Shown piece after piece: positions 1 through 7,845 of a stretch of DNA of 11,859 bases. This stretch comes from DATFKA01 sp042095835 (GTDB lineage Bacteria > Bacteroidota > Bacteroidia > Chitinophagales > Saprospiraceae). A program made the position numbers and the translations under genes. The stretch's first letter is position 1; each line of letters begins with the position of its first letter. A model generated the notes under the pieces. That model worked only from the letters and a program-made list of their open reading frames with translations. It did no database searches and was not told the DNA's origin. Location of the stretch: NCBI GenBank assembly GCA_042095835.1, contig JBELML010000169.1, positions 1 through 11,859 on the forward strand. Reading direction: 5' to 3'.

Positions 1-18
1 CGAAACAAAAAACCTCTC

Positions 19-1722
19 CTACAACTTGACCACTTTAAGGTTTTGCATCTTTCGAACGCCACTCTGCAGGTTCTTACTTTTTGCTTGTATCGTATACCAT
101 CCCGCAGGCAAATCATGGATATCTGCCGTCAACCGCACTAGGCCCTCTGTAGTGGTGGCTCTTCGAACATTCCGGATAAGTTTGCCCTGTGTATCTAAAA
201 TATCAATACTTAGCAGTGCCTTTTCTTTACTAGTCAAGTCTATCTGAAGCTGATCCACTACTGGATTGGGATATACTTTGAGCAGATCATTGACCAGAAG
301 AACAGGCTCCTGCGTACTCGTAGTCATAGGCATGAGGTAAATAGGCCCAGTGTTGTCTGCAGTAGCAATGGGCTGAATCAGACGAGCATGTGGAAATTCG
401 TTGCTACCAAGATCTCTTTCTTCGATGGCCGCTGGACGGTTTTGCTGCATCATGTCCATTAGCAGGTCGGTATCGATCTCTTCCATACCTTCAAATTGAG
501 GGAGGGCTGCGTAGCCAGCTTGCGCAGCATCTATAGCAGGACTGCTTTCAGTCAAGTCAAAAAACCCAGCACTGTTTTCTACCATTTGTGGATTTGCTAC
601 CTCCATACCAGCAGCTGGTTGGCTGATACCGAGATTCCCAAATGCGAGATTCCCGATCCAAGTCTCTGTACCTGCTGGTTCTTCAAAAAGTTGATCATCT
701 GGGTCTGAAAATATATTGTTAGAAAAAGTAACGTCCGTCGGCTTATTGCTCCCATCGCCTCCCAGGATGATTTCTGAACAATCTACAATCGTATTGAAGG
801 CAATATTGATATTATCTAGCGGATCGGAAGCTTCGTTTTGTAGAAAGATAGCTCGATCGTCTAATTCATAGAAGTAATTATTGTAGATGTAGTGGTCTTG
901 ACCTTCTCGTACTCGCACGCCCCCTTTCCCATTCAAGAAGAAATTGCCATACACAATAGCTTCTGATCCATGCCGGAGTACCAATTCCGCTTTCGGGTTA
1001 TCCTCAAAGGTATTGTATCGATAAACATTTTGGCTGGCCTTGCTGGAAATAAGCTCTCCATCGCCGTTGCATTTGGTAAAATAGCAGTATTCTACTAGCG
1101 ATCGGCTATTGCGATCTGCTTGTGTACTGAGTCCAATTCTAATAGGCTCGATTCCCTGATCATTCCCAATACCATCAAAATTTTTAAAGGAGCAATACTG
1201 AATTTTATGATAACCCGGATTAACCGCATCCACCAAAATAGAGAGAATATTCTGATCATCCAGGTTTAGTCTATTCTCGAAATTACAGTACGTGATTTCT
1301 ACGTATTGACTCTCTTCTCTAACCCTTAAATATTTATAGCAGGTGTATTCATTGATATTGTTTTGAGTAAAAACAAGATGACTCCCTCGAATATTGATCA
1401 CATCTCTGGTACCAATACTACCTCCTATAAACTGAAAGCCCTGAAAAGTGATATAATCCCCCTCTATATCTACCCGCGATGCCCCTGTAAAAATGGTTGA
1501 GCCCAACTCTTCTGCGGTGATGAACAAGTGATCTTTTTCGATATCTAGATAGATATCTGGATAGGTACCCGATCTCCAAATAATGGTATCATCCTTAACC
1601 GCTTGTCGCTGAGCATCCTCAAAGGTGGATTCCGAATCGACATAAAAAGTTGTCGCTTCTAAGCTTAGGGTAAGGAATAAGCAAACAAATAGGATCGCGT
1701 GTAAAGAGAAATGTGCTTTCAT
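19..1722 (-). CDS. Secreted PL6-family polysaccharide lyase (alginate lyase / chondroitinase B type) with T9SS sorting domain
   Basis: The 567-residue product probably cleaves uronic-acid polysaccharide by beta-elimination outside the cell. A hydrophobic signal peptide covers about residues 1-22. Residues 25-400 have the repeated N-x-F/N-T-F strand pattern of a right-handed beta-helix. The PL6 active-site region is recognisable: GELISSKAS at 222-230 gives an acidic metal-ligand candidate (E223) and the catalytic lysine candidate K228, and LRHG at 249-252 gives the catalytic arginine candidate R250. The Lys-Arg spacing of 22 is close to the 21 known for chondroitinase B and AlyGC. Residues 481-567 (starting LKVYPNPVVD, ending LKVVKL) are a Por-type sorting domain, so export by type IX secretion is expected. 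The gene is last in a probable operon, 29 bases after the dehydrogenase. Alginate is the likelier substrate given that neighbour, but dermatan sulfate cannot be excluded from sequence. ATG at 1722 is supported by the signal peptide directly behind it. Confidence 0.88.
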   Translation of the reverse strand: MKAHFSLHAILFVCLFLTLSLEATTFYVDSESTFEDAQRQAVKDDTIIWRSGTYPDIYLDIEKDHLFITAEELGSTIFTGASRVDIEGDYITFQGFQFIGGSIGTRDVINIRGSHLVFTQNNINEYTCYKYLRVREESQYVEITYCNFENRLNLDDQNILSILVDAVNPGYHKIQYCSFKNFDGIGNDQGIEPIRIGLSTQADRNSRSLVEYCYFTKCNGDGELISSKASQNVYRYNTFEDNPKAELVLRHGSEAIVYGNFFLNGKGGVRVREGQDHYIYNNYFYELDDRAIFLQNEASDPLDNINIAFNTIVDCSEIILGGDGSNKPTDVTFSNNIFSDPDDQLFEEPAGTETWIGNLAFGNLGISQPAAGMEVANPQMVENSAGFFDLTESSPAIDAAQAGYAALPQFEGMEEIDTDLLMDMMQQNRPAAIEERDLGSNEFPHARLIQPIATADNTGPIYLMPMTTSTQEPVLLVNDLLKVYPNPVVDQLQIDLTSKEKALLSIDILDTQGKLIRNVRRATTTEGLVRLTADIHDLPAGWYTIQAKSKNLQSGVRKMQNLKVVKL

Positions 1723-1751
1723 GGAGCTAAGTTATTGATTTATTTTTCATG

Positions 1752-3239
1752 CTACCCACCACAGATAGTTCGCATCACCTGTCGAATATCTCGTTCTTGG
1801 TAGATAGTATCAAGCATTTGGGTGTACGTATGGAGGAATCTTTCATTTTCTGCTAGCTTGCCAAAAATATCTGCTATGCTAAGAAAACTACTATTATGCT
1901 CTTCATAACCTTTGGCGTATCGGTGCAGCTCTTCCTGTCTAGCATCTATGATCTCTATTGATCTGCCTTTTTGATCCAAGCCTTTATGGCTATAATAAGC
2001 CCAGGCTGCCAGTATAAAAGTCCCGAATTGAATACTACCTCCAGCAGCTAGGTTTTCGACAATTGTAGGGATTAGAAACTTGGGGAGTTTTGCTGAACTT
2101 TCTGAACAAATTCTACTCACTCCATCTTTGATATTGGGATTGGCAAATCGTTCTTCTAGACTATCTTTATACTTCGTCAAATCCATGCCTTCGATGACGC
2201 CTAAAACGGGTGTGGCCTCCTTATCCATAAATTCCCGCATAAAGCGGGCGAAAACAACATCCTCCATACAGGCATTAATCGTAGGATGGCCAAATATAGC
2301 GCCTGGAATACCCAAAACAGAATGCCCCGCATTGAGTAGGCGAATCTTCATTTTTTCATAAGGTGTTACATCTGGTACGAACTGGACGCCTAGCTGCTCT
2401 AAAGGCGGTCTTCCATTAGAAAATCGATCTTCTATGACCCATTGAATAAAGGGCTCGCAGACGACCGGCCATTGGTCGTTAAGTTGATAATGTTCTTGTA
2501 GGTAATCAATGGTCGATTGGGTGGTGACTGGTGTAATCCGATCTACCATTGTATTGGGAAAGCACACTTCTTTTTCTATCCAATCTGCTAGCCCTGCATC
2601 TTGTTTTTGAGTAAAAGATAGGAGCATTTTCTTAGCGACATCGCCATTGTGCTGGATGTTATCACAAGAGAGAATCGTAAAAGCAGGCAGCCCTTCTGCC
2701 CGGCGTTTTTTCAAAGCAGCTGTCAGAAAACCAAAGACCGTTTTGGGTTGAGAAGAATCCTGAATTTCCAATTGAATTTCAGGGTTTTCAAAGTTAAAAT
2801 CGCCTGTATTTGGATTAAAATTATAACCACCTTCTGTAATCGTTAGGGATACTATTTTAGTATCAGGATGTGCCATCTTTTCGATTGCTGCGATGGGAGA
2901 TTCCAAGGCATAGATATAATCGCTTATTGCTCCAATCACCTCCGCAGTTACTTCTCCGTCGGGTGATTGTGTCACAAGGGCATATAGACCATCCTGCTGC
3001 TTCAACACCTCCCTGATTTTGACATCTGCAGGGCGTAATCCCAGACCACAAATGCCCCATTGCATTTCACCAAATTGTTGGATTAATTGATGGATATAAT
3101 AGGCTTGATGCGAGCGGTGAAAACCACCAACCCCAATATGGACAATACCAGTCTGAACCAACTTTCTATCGTAAGTCGGGCAGGCTAATGTAGTAGAAAG
3201 AGCAGCAAGATTTTGCTGATTTAAAGGGATAGGCTTCAT
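1752..3239 (-). CDS. Mannitol 2-dehydrogenase-like long-chain polyol dehydrogenase
   Basis: The 495-residue product belongs to the mannitol dehydrogenase family and probably oxidises D-mannitol (or a similar polyol) to the ketose with NAD in the cytoplasm. It resembles the Pseudomonas fluorescens mannitol 2-dehydrogenase, as I remember it, over its whole length (493 residues there). The nucleotide-binding motif GVGGFHRSHQ is at 36-45. SCDN at 191-194 supplies the conserved active-site Asn. MKIRLLNAGH at 297-306 carries the catalytic set K298, N303 and H306, matching K295/N300/H303 of the Pseudomonas enzyme. Asp72 sits where Asp69 favours NAD over NADP. The start is only 6 bases after the permease stop, and the PL6 gene follows 29 bases later, so co-transcription is likely. 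Uronate reductases such as fructuronate reductase (UxuB) are in the same superfamily and remain an alternative, but the catalytic region reads closer to mannitol dehydrogenase. Confidence 0.87.
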   Translation of the reverse strand: MKPIPLNQQNLAALSTTLACPTYDRKLVQTGIVHIGVGGFHRSHQAYYIHQLIQQFGEMQWGICGLGLRPADVKIREVLKQQDGLYALVTQSPDGEVTAEVIGAISDYIYALESPIAAIEKMAHPDTKIVSLTITEGGYNFNPNTGDFNFENPEIQLEIQDSSQPKTVFGFLTAALKKRRAEGLPAFTILSCDNIQHNGDVAKKMLLSFTQKQDAGLADWIEKEVCFPNTMVDRITPVTTQSTIDYLQEHYQLNDQWPVVCEPFIQWVIEDRFSNGRPPLEQLGVQFVPDVTPYEKMKIRLLNAGHSVLGIPGAIFGHPTINACMEDVVFARFMREFMDKEATPVLGVIEGMDLTKYKDSLEERFANPNIKDGVSRICSESSAKLPKFLIPTIVENLAAGGSIQFGTFILAAWAYYSHKGLDQKGRSIEIIDARQEELHRYAKGYEEHNSSFLSIADIFGKLAENERFLHTYTQMLDTIYQERDIRQVMRTICGG

Positions 3240-3245
3240 CGTAAA

Positions 3246-4964
3246 TTAGTTTATAGTAAGGGCCTTTCTTCTTTGTAAAGCCCAATAAGCGGCTATAAAA
3301 TAAGCGATTGTACAGCCAAATCCAATTTGATAAAAAGTAGCTCGATTAGTCATATAGACTTCTTCATCAGCACTCCCAAACAATACTTTAAAGGCTAAAA
3401 ACAAGGTAATACCCAAAGAGAGATAGGCAATACCTTTGAGGAGTTTTGAAAAAATGGACTTATCCTGCACAGGCTGAGGGGCAGTAGTTGCTAATTGCTG
3501 GTGATAAGCTTCTACGGCTTCATCAAACGCCTGTTCCTTCTTTTCAGCATCCGGATACTTTTCCTTTGCGCCATACCTGCTGGCCAAAAAGATGTAAACT
3601 ACAATCGTAAATACCCAAGTCGGAATAAACAGATAGTAAAACGACATGACATTTAACATATTCAAGCCAAAACCAAAGATCAAGCCTATGATCCAAGCTG
3701 CGATGGCGGGCATACGATGCTGGTAGTTTTGGTATTTCGACCAATAGCGTGTATATCCAATTTTGGGAAAAATCTGATGTTCTGCAAATACGATGGCTCC
3801 TACGGGCACCACCAATAATCCTGCATAGGTGAGTAAAGGTAAAATCTGAGAAAATACAAATGGGAAACAGGCCACTACTACCATGGCTGCACCAACAATC
3901 ATAGTCGTCGTTCTACGCGATTGTTTGGAATATACAGCTTGTGCCGCTAATCCTGCTCTGTATAAATTGGTAATAGCTGTAGTCCAACCGGCAACGATGA
4001 CAATCACAAATCCGGACCAACCTAAAGCGTAATAAGCCACATCACCTGGATCAAGCTCTACAATAGACTTACCTAAAATAACGGCAGTGCCAGCCCCCAT
4101 AATCCCAGCAGCAATCCAAGCGATATAATGCCCAAATAGCATACCTGTACTGGTGGCTAAGCCATAGGATTTCTTTTTGGCAAACCGTAGGAGCGCCATA
4201 TCAATTAATCCAAAATGGGTAATGGTATTCGCGGCCCAACCGAAGCCGATGACCTCTAATAAACCAATACCCGTTTCGCCTTCACTATTCAATCCCGTCC
4301 AGACGGATTGATTCCCTATTTGGATAAAATCGGTCCATCCGCCAGGTAGTGTTTTACCTAATACATCCAAGGAAAGTGCAGGCAAGAGGACCACCGCTCC
4401 GCTAGTAAACATGGTGAATAACCAAGGAGCACAAATACCCGAAAAATCGGACACCGCATTGAATCCATAAATAGCTACAAATACCACAAAAACACCTACC
4501 AGCAAGACGATCAATACAAACCATACGTTGGTCGGATACCAATCGAGTTGTGCCGGTATTCCAAAAGCAAATCGGACAGCCGTGGAGGAGACCGTAACCA
4601 TTGCAGCAGAGATCACCGTGAATATCAAGACATTGGCCCAGTTGTACAGCTTAGACATGGAATCACCCGCAATCTTGTTGAGGTAAGTATACAGGCTGAG
4701 TCGTGTCTCTACAGCTATGGGAGCGGTAATTAGGGTCCAGCTCAATACTGCCAGAATATTTCCAATCAGTAGCCCCACGATGATATCCATCGTCTTTGCA
4801 CCTAGTGCGACGAAGGTAGCACCGATAACAAACTCTGTGGCTGCTACATGCTCAGCTGCATACAAGCCCGCAAAATGAGTCCAATCATGTAATTTATGCT
4901 TTGGAACAGGAAGTTGCTCTTCATGCAACTGCTCGAATTTTCGAAAGTTGGTGTTATCGCTCAT
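3246..4964 (-). CDS. NCS1-family (purine/cytosine permease-like) transporter with C-terminal extension
   Basis: This 572-residue integral membrane protein resembles nucleobase:cation symporter-1 permeases. The soluble N-terminus ends near residue 27, followed by about twelve hydrophobic segments between 31 and 461. Family-like features include the early GNILAVLSW segment (68-76) followed by ETRLS (86-90), and GFGWAANTITHFG (240-252) in the middle. NCS1 members usually have about 420-490 residues. This one adds a charged loop (about 463-509) and two more helices (about 511-529 and 542-563), giving roughly fourteen segments. Known NCS1 substrates are nucleobases, hydantoins and vitamins, but this gene is first in a unit with a polyol dehydrogenase and a polysaccharide lyase, so a sugar alcohol or uronate product is a reasonable inferred cargo. 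The substrate is not proven by sequence. Confidence 0.82.
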   Translation of the reverse strand: MSDNTNFRKFEQLHEEQLPVPKHKLHDWTHFAGLYAAEHVAATEFVIGATFVALGAKTMDIIVGLLIGNILAVLSWTLITAPIAVETRLSLYTYLNKIAGDSMSKLYNWANVLIFTVISAAMVTVSSTAVRFAFGIPAQLDWYPTNVWFVLIVLLVGVFVVFVAIYGFNAVSDFSGICAPWLFTMFTSGAVVLLPALSLDVLGKTLPGGWTDFIQIGNQSVWTGLNSEGETGIGLLEVIGFGWAANTITHFGLIDMALLRFAKKKSYGLATSTGMLFGHYIAWIAAGIMGAGTAVILGKSIVELDPGDVAYYALGWSGFVIVIVAGWTTAITNLYRAGLAAQAVYSKQSRRTTTMIVGAAMVVVACFPFVFSQILPLLTYAGLLVVPVGAIVFAEHQIFPKIGYTRYWSKYQNYQHRMPAIAAWIIGLIFGFGLNMLNVMSFYYLFIPTWVFTIVVYIFLASRYGAKEKYPDAEKKEQAFDEAVEAYHQQLATTAPQPVQDKSIFSKLLKGIAYLSLGITLFLAFKVLFGSADEEVYMTNRATFYQIGFGCTIAYFIAAYWALQRRKALTIN

Positions 4965-5126
4965 TATGCTGGCTGTTGGTTGCTATATAATAGGAAAGGC
5001 CGCACACAAATTAAAAAACAAAGCCTTTACAACCTAATCAAGCAAAGGAATATGCGATTTTGAACACGCTATTGATTAATCATGATAGACTACCCGCTCG
5101 TTTAAACTGCTAGATACATATACAAA

Positions 5127-5150
5127 AGCAGCGACAAGACTCTAGCTGCT
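5127..5150 (-). terminator. Weak terminator-like hairpin after the serine hydrolase gene
   Basis: In the 266-base spacer 4965-5230, a 6-bp stem (AGCAGC/GCTGCT) with a 12-base loop is followed on the minus strand by TTTGTA. It lies about 80 bases past the stop of the serine hydrolase gene. The stem is short and the T-tract poor, so it is only a candidate terminator. The rest of the spacer must hold the promoter of the permease-dehydrogenase-lyase unit, but I could not pick a convincing -33/-7 pair. Confidence 0.2.
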
Positions 5151-5230
5151 CCGGAAGTTGTAGCAATAGTCCTGTGGCCAATACCACTCCTTCCTAGAAG
5201 ATAAATGAATACCCGTTAGGCATCTACACA

Positions 5231-6337
5231 CTATTTCAGAATCTCCTTGACAATTTTATCAAAAAAGATATTTGAAGAATTATCAAGTACAACTAGACAA
5301 GTCTTTTTGTCTGTATTCCGTATGATGATCGTATTAGCGCCCAACCAAGCTCCATTATGCCATGTCCCGTAATCGGTAATCATCCATCCAAAACCATAAT
5401 TAGATACCTTACCATTATTCAATTGAGGCTTGATAAAAGCCTCTTTTAAATTTTCTGCGCTAATGAGATCATTCTCATACCAAAACTGATCCCAAATCAG
5501 CATATCTCTTGCCGAACTAAAGACGGCGCCATCACCAGCAACGCCGTCAATAAAAGTTGGCTCAATAGGCTTCGTTTTACCCTGGAAATTTTCAAAATCG
5601 GCTGCTTTATGCTCAAAGGTCGACTCTTTTGATTTTAAATTCCAAACTCGAGTATTTTCCATTTCTAGCGGCTCAAATAAGTTTTTGGCCATATAATCTT
5701 CAAAGGACAGTCCCGAAATCAGCTCAATAATTCTAGCCAAAAGGATATAATTGGTATTGGAGTATTGGAATTGCTCATTGGGAGGGAAGAGAGCTTCCCG
5801 ATTTTCCTTGACAAGTAGATCAACCGCTATTTCGTTGGTCAACAATGAGATGTCTTGCTTATTTTTCTGTGCCAAGTCCATGTAAATATCTGGCACACCA
5901 GAGGTCTGGTTTAATAGCTGTCGAATCGTCACTTGTGGATAAGGGAACCCTACAATGTGTTGTGCAACTGGATCATCATAGTCTAGCCGCCCTTTTTCAT
6001 ACAACAACATGACTCCTGCTGCGGTAAATTGTTTGGACACGGACGCCAAACGCAAAGAGGAATACTCCGTTAAGGGTTGATCTTTTTTATGACTGGTGTA
6101 GCCATAACCTTTGGTAAGCAACGGCGCTCCTTCTTTTGAAAAAGCCACCACTCCATTGAATCGGCTGGCCTTTTGTAATTGCTCAAACCATTGATCAAAT
6201 TGGGCAGTTCTTTCCTTCTCATCTATCTCCTCACTCATCTCTAAAGGAGGTACTTTCAAGAAAAAGATAAAGAACCAAGCGAAGAAACCGATGACTAGTA
6301 GCAGGAGACCAGTCAGTATATATAGGATTATTCTCAT
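5231..6337 (-). CDS. Membrane-anchored serine hydrolase (beta-lactamase / class C PBP-like family)
   Basis: The 368-residue product has an N-terminal membrane anchor (about residues 3-28) followed by a beta-lactamase-fold domain facing the periplasm. All three active-site elements of the family are visible: SxxK at 99-102 (S99 nucleophile, K102), YSN at 192-194, and HNG at 327-329 in the place of the KTG box. HxG in that position is common in esterase, D-aminopeptidase and carboxypeptidase-type members, so a peptidase or esterase role is as likely as beta-lactam hydrolysis. Length is normal for the family. Spacers of 182 bases upstream and 266 downstream suggest it is transcribed alone. The motifs are intact, so the gene is probably functional; the substrate cannot be assigned from sequence. 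Confidence 0.88.
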   Translation of the reverse strand: MRIILYILTGLLLLVIGFFAWFFIFFLKVPPLEMSEEIDEKERTAQFDQWFEQLQKASRFNGVVAFSKEGAPLLTKGYGYTSHKKDQPLTEYSSLRLASVSKQFTAAGVMLLYEKGRLDYDDPVAQHIVGFPYPQVTIRQLLNQTSGVPDIYMDLAQKNKQDISLLTNEIAVDLLVKENREALFPPNEQFQYSNTNYILLARIIELISGLSFEDYMAKNLFEPLEMENTRVWNLKSKESTFEHKAADFENFQGKTKPIEPTFIDGVAGDGAVFSSARDMLIWDQFWYENDLISAENLKEAFIKPQLNNGKVSNYGFGWMITDYGTWHNGAWLGANTIIIRNTDKKTCLVVLDNSSNIFFDKIVKEILK

Positions 6338-6432
6338 AGATACTTCGTAAAATTGAAGTGGTGCGTGGTGTAATAATTGCCAGACTCAAAAAAATAACCC
6401 TCGCTCGAATTATTTTATTTCTTTTGACAGAC

Positions 6433-6459
6433 AGTAGCTTTTCTTCTATAAAAGTTACT
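6433..6459. other. 10-bp-stem inverted repeat in spacer
   Basis: AGTAGCTTTT (6433-6442) and AAAAGTTACT (6450-6459) form a ten-pair stem around a 7-base loop. One pair is a G-U wobble if read on the plus strand, and an A-C mismatch on the minus strand. It sits between the 2H-phosphoesterase gene (ends 6520) and the serine hydrolase start (6337). No T-tract follows on either strand, so it is not a classical intrinsic terminator. It may be an RNA end structure or a binding site. Confidence 0.35.
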
Positions 6460-6519
6460 TAGGGTAGGCTAAAATTTTTCTAGGCGGGTCATTCTACGCG
6501 CTTTATGAAATCATTTTTA

Positions 6520-7014
6520 CTAACCCAAAATGAACTCGTCTAAAACCTCCCACACTTCTCCCATTTCCTGCTCGATTAGACTGATCTTGGCAATTGTCAA
6601 CTGTTCTGGAATATTGACTTTTTGTATAGCTTCGAATTTGGCATCGTCGCAGGTAGAATTACGAGGATGCATTAGCGTGATATGGGCCTCGTGAGTCCTG
6701 AGGGAGGTAATTCCGTTCTGTAGTATTCGAGCCCTCAATTTTTGAAATAGCCCTTTAGAGTCATCGATTGGTATAAAGACACCTTTCCCTTCCCAGAATC
6801 GTTGAGGTGGTCTAGTCGTTAATTCAAACTGCCTCATCTTGAGCTGTCTTAAGTTCCTCAAAACATGCTCTAAATTTTCAATTTCATCTTCTCGACAGAG
6901 GGTGATATGCGCTTTAATGAGTCGATATTGTGCTGGATTAAAAACTTGGCGAATCTGCTCGATAGCTTTAGCTTCCGTTTGGTCGAGAAAGATCGTTAGT
7001 TGTTTTCTTTTCAT
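6520..7014 (-). CDS. 2H phosphoesterase / 2'-5' RNA ligase family protein
   Basis: The 164-residue protein carries the two HxT motifs that define the 2H phosphoesterase superfamily: HIT at 36-38 (in KAHITL) and HIT at 111-113 (in EAHITLMHPRN). The spacing and length match the small 2'-5' RNA ligase/LigT-like group, which acts on 2',3'-cyclic or 2'-5' phosphodiester bonds in RNA or nucleotides. No signal peptide is seen, so it should be cytoplasmic. The true substrate is unknown for most members. It begins 22 bases downstream of the dispersed repeat at 7036-7179, so its promoter probably lies in or next to that repeat. Spacers on both sides suggest a single-gene transcript. Confidence 0.82.
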   Translation of the reverse strand: MKRKQLTIFLDQTEAKAIEQIRQVFNPAQYRLIKAHITLCREDEIENLEHVLRNLRQLKMRQFELTTRPPQRFWEGKGVFIPIDDSKGLFQKLRARILQNGITSLRTHEAHITLMHPRNSTCDDAKFEAIQKVNIPEQLTIAKISLIEQEMGEVWEVLDEFILG

Positions 7015-7035
7015 TTATCGGATCAAATTATCTAC

Positions 7036-7179
7036 TAGGGCAAACGCACCAAAAAAATTACACTATAATTTTTTATAAATTCAAATGAAATTCCAATTCA
7101 AAACCGCTCTAGCATCTTCATTTTTGTCATTCGATACAAAAACGAAGCAAAAAAATCTTGCCTAGCCAAACTCGTTCCA
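7036..7179 (-). repeat. Dispersed intergenic repeat, copy 1
   Basis: This AT-rich element resembles 11704-11859 in the same orientation. Both begin with TAGGGCAAAYGCACC followed by an A-tract, share TCCAATTCAAA and CTCTAGCATCT, and are identical over 48 bases (7127-7174 and 11805-11852). The block between CTAGCATCT and the core differs: here it is a short T-rich stretch, in copy 2 a hairpin. It fills half of the 280-base spacer 7015-7294 and ends 22 bases before the start of the 2H phosphoesterase gene. No convincing protein is encoded. The orientation is written as minus only because both copies precede minus-strand genes. Confidence 0.85.
7049..7081 (-). promoter_or_regulatory. Weak candidate promoter inside repeat copy 1
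   Basis: On the minus strand, TTTG is followed after 21 bases by TAATTTTT, seven of eight matches to the Bacteroidota -7 element TAnnTTTG. The 2H phosphoesterase start lies about 35 bases further on. The TAATTTTTT block is kept in repeat copy 2, but the upstream TTTG at this spacing is not. AT-richness makes chance matches likely. Confidence 0.18.
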
Positions 7180-7197
7180 CTCGAACAGTGCCTAGGC
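7149..7197 (-). terminator. Candidate intrinsic terminator overlapping the repeat edge
   Basis: Read on the minus strand, GCCTAG (7197-7192) pairs with CTAGGC (7165-7160). An inner CACT/AGTG hairpin lies between them, and seven T residues follow (7155-7149) after a 4-base spacer. It lies about 100 bases past the stop of the STM3941-like gene and could end the VOC/WD40/STM3941 transcript. The spacer before the T-tract and the long, only partly paired interior make it imperfect. The 3' arm and T-tract belong to the 48-base repeat core. Confidence 0.33.
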
Positions 7198-7294
7198 GGC
7201 ATCCCGCACTTCACTTATGATCTTTTTGACACTTAACTTTCCGTAATAACTATTCCTTTTTAAGTTTTTATTTTAATGCGTTTACCCTAATTAT

Positions 7295-7831
7295 CTACAG
7301 GAGTTCTCTTTTTTGCCACTCTGTTACAATTAATTCCTCCAATTCATCGAAGTCGATTTTTAAGGAACTAGCAATGATGGAGATCGGAGAGCCGTAGCTT
7401 TTATAATTCGCCTTCATGGCTTGTTTGGCAATGGCGTTACTAGCTCTGGCAATATATTTTTCGGGCTTATTGGTTTGGATCATCAGCATTTTTGAGGAAA
7501 CAATTACAAGTCTTTCAATACCGGTAATATCTCCCCATTCAATCAGACCGACGCTCGTTCCATTGGTATTATCGGTAATCCCTCTTTCATCAATAGTCAA
7601 CCCTATCTTTTGATCAAACATTTTCCAAGCTAGAAAAACGCTCAGGCCTCCAAAAAAAACAATTATAAAAACCCCCAATATGGTAATCAGAATAGGAGAA
7701 CTAATTATTGAAGTTGTCCATTCTTCTGGATGGAGTACAAAGGCAATACTCGTCAATGCAAAGGCTAAAGAACCTAAGAACAAGAGACCGATCTTAGTTT
7801 TACTCAAAGGAATCTCAATTTTGTTTTCCAT
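7295..7831 (-). CDS. STM3941-like membrane protein, function unknown
   Basis: The 178-residue protein opens with IEIPLSKTK (residues 5-13), then has two membrane helices at about 14-33 and 46-69. The C-terminal part, from about residue 72, is soluble and has a beta-rich look (IGLTIDERGI, then WGDITGIE), as in the STM3941 family, where a PH-like fold is plausible. No catalytic motif can be seen. It starts 14 bases after the stop of the WD40 lipoprotein gene, so the two are probably co-transcribed and may both act at the envelope. The family name rests on pattern recognition; its function is not known to me. Confidence 0.75.
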   Translation of the reverse strand: MENKIEIPLSKTKIGLLFLGSLAFALTSIAFVLHPEEWTTSIISSPILITILGVFIIVFFGGLSVFLAWKMFDQKIGLTIDERGITDNTNGTSVGLIEWGDITGIERLVIVSSKMLMIQTNKPEKYIARASNAIAKQAMKANYKSYGSPISIIASSLKIDFDELEELIVTEWQKRELL

Positions 7832-7845
7832 GTGCTTTTTTGAGG

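Noticed and set aside
2080..2361. Plus-strand open frame of 93 codons
   Set aside because: It is fully antisense to the well-supported mannitol dehydrogenase-like gene.
6839..7078. Plus-strand open frame of 79 codons
   Set aside because: It is antisense to the 2H phosphoesterase gene and runs into repeat copy 1; no domain or coding bias is visible.
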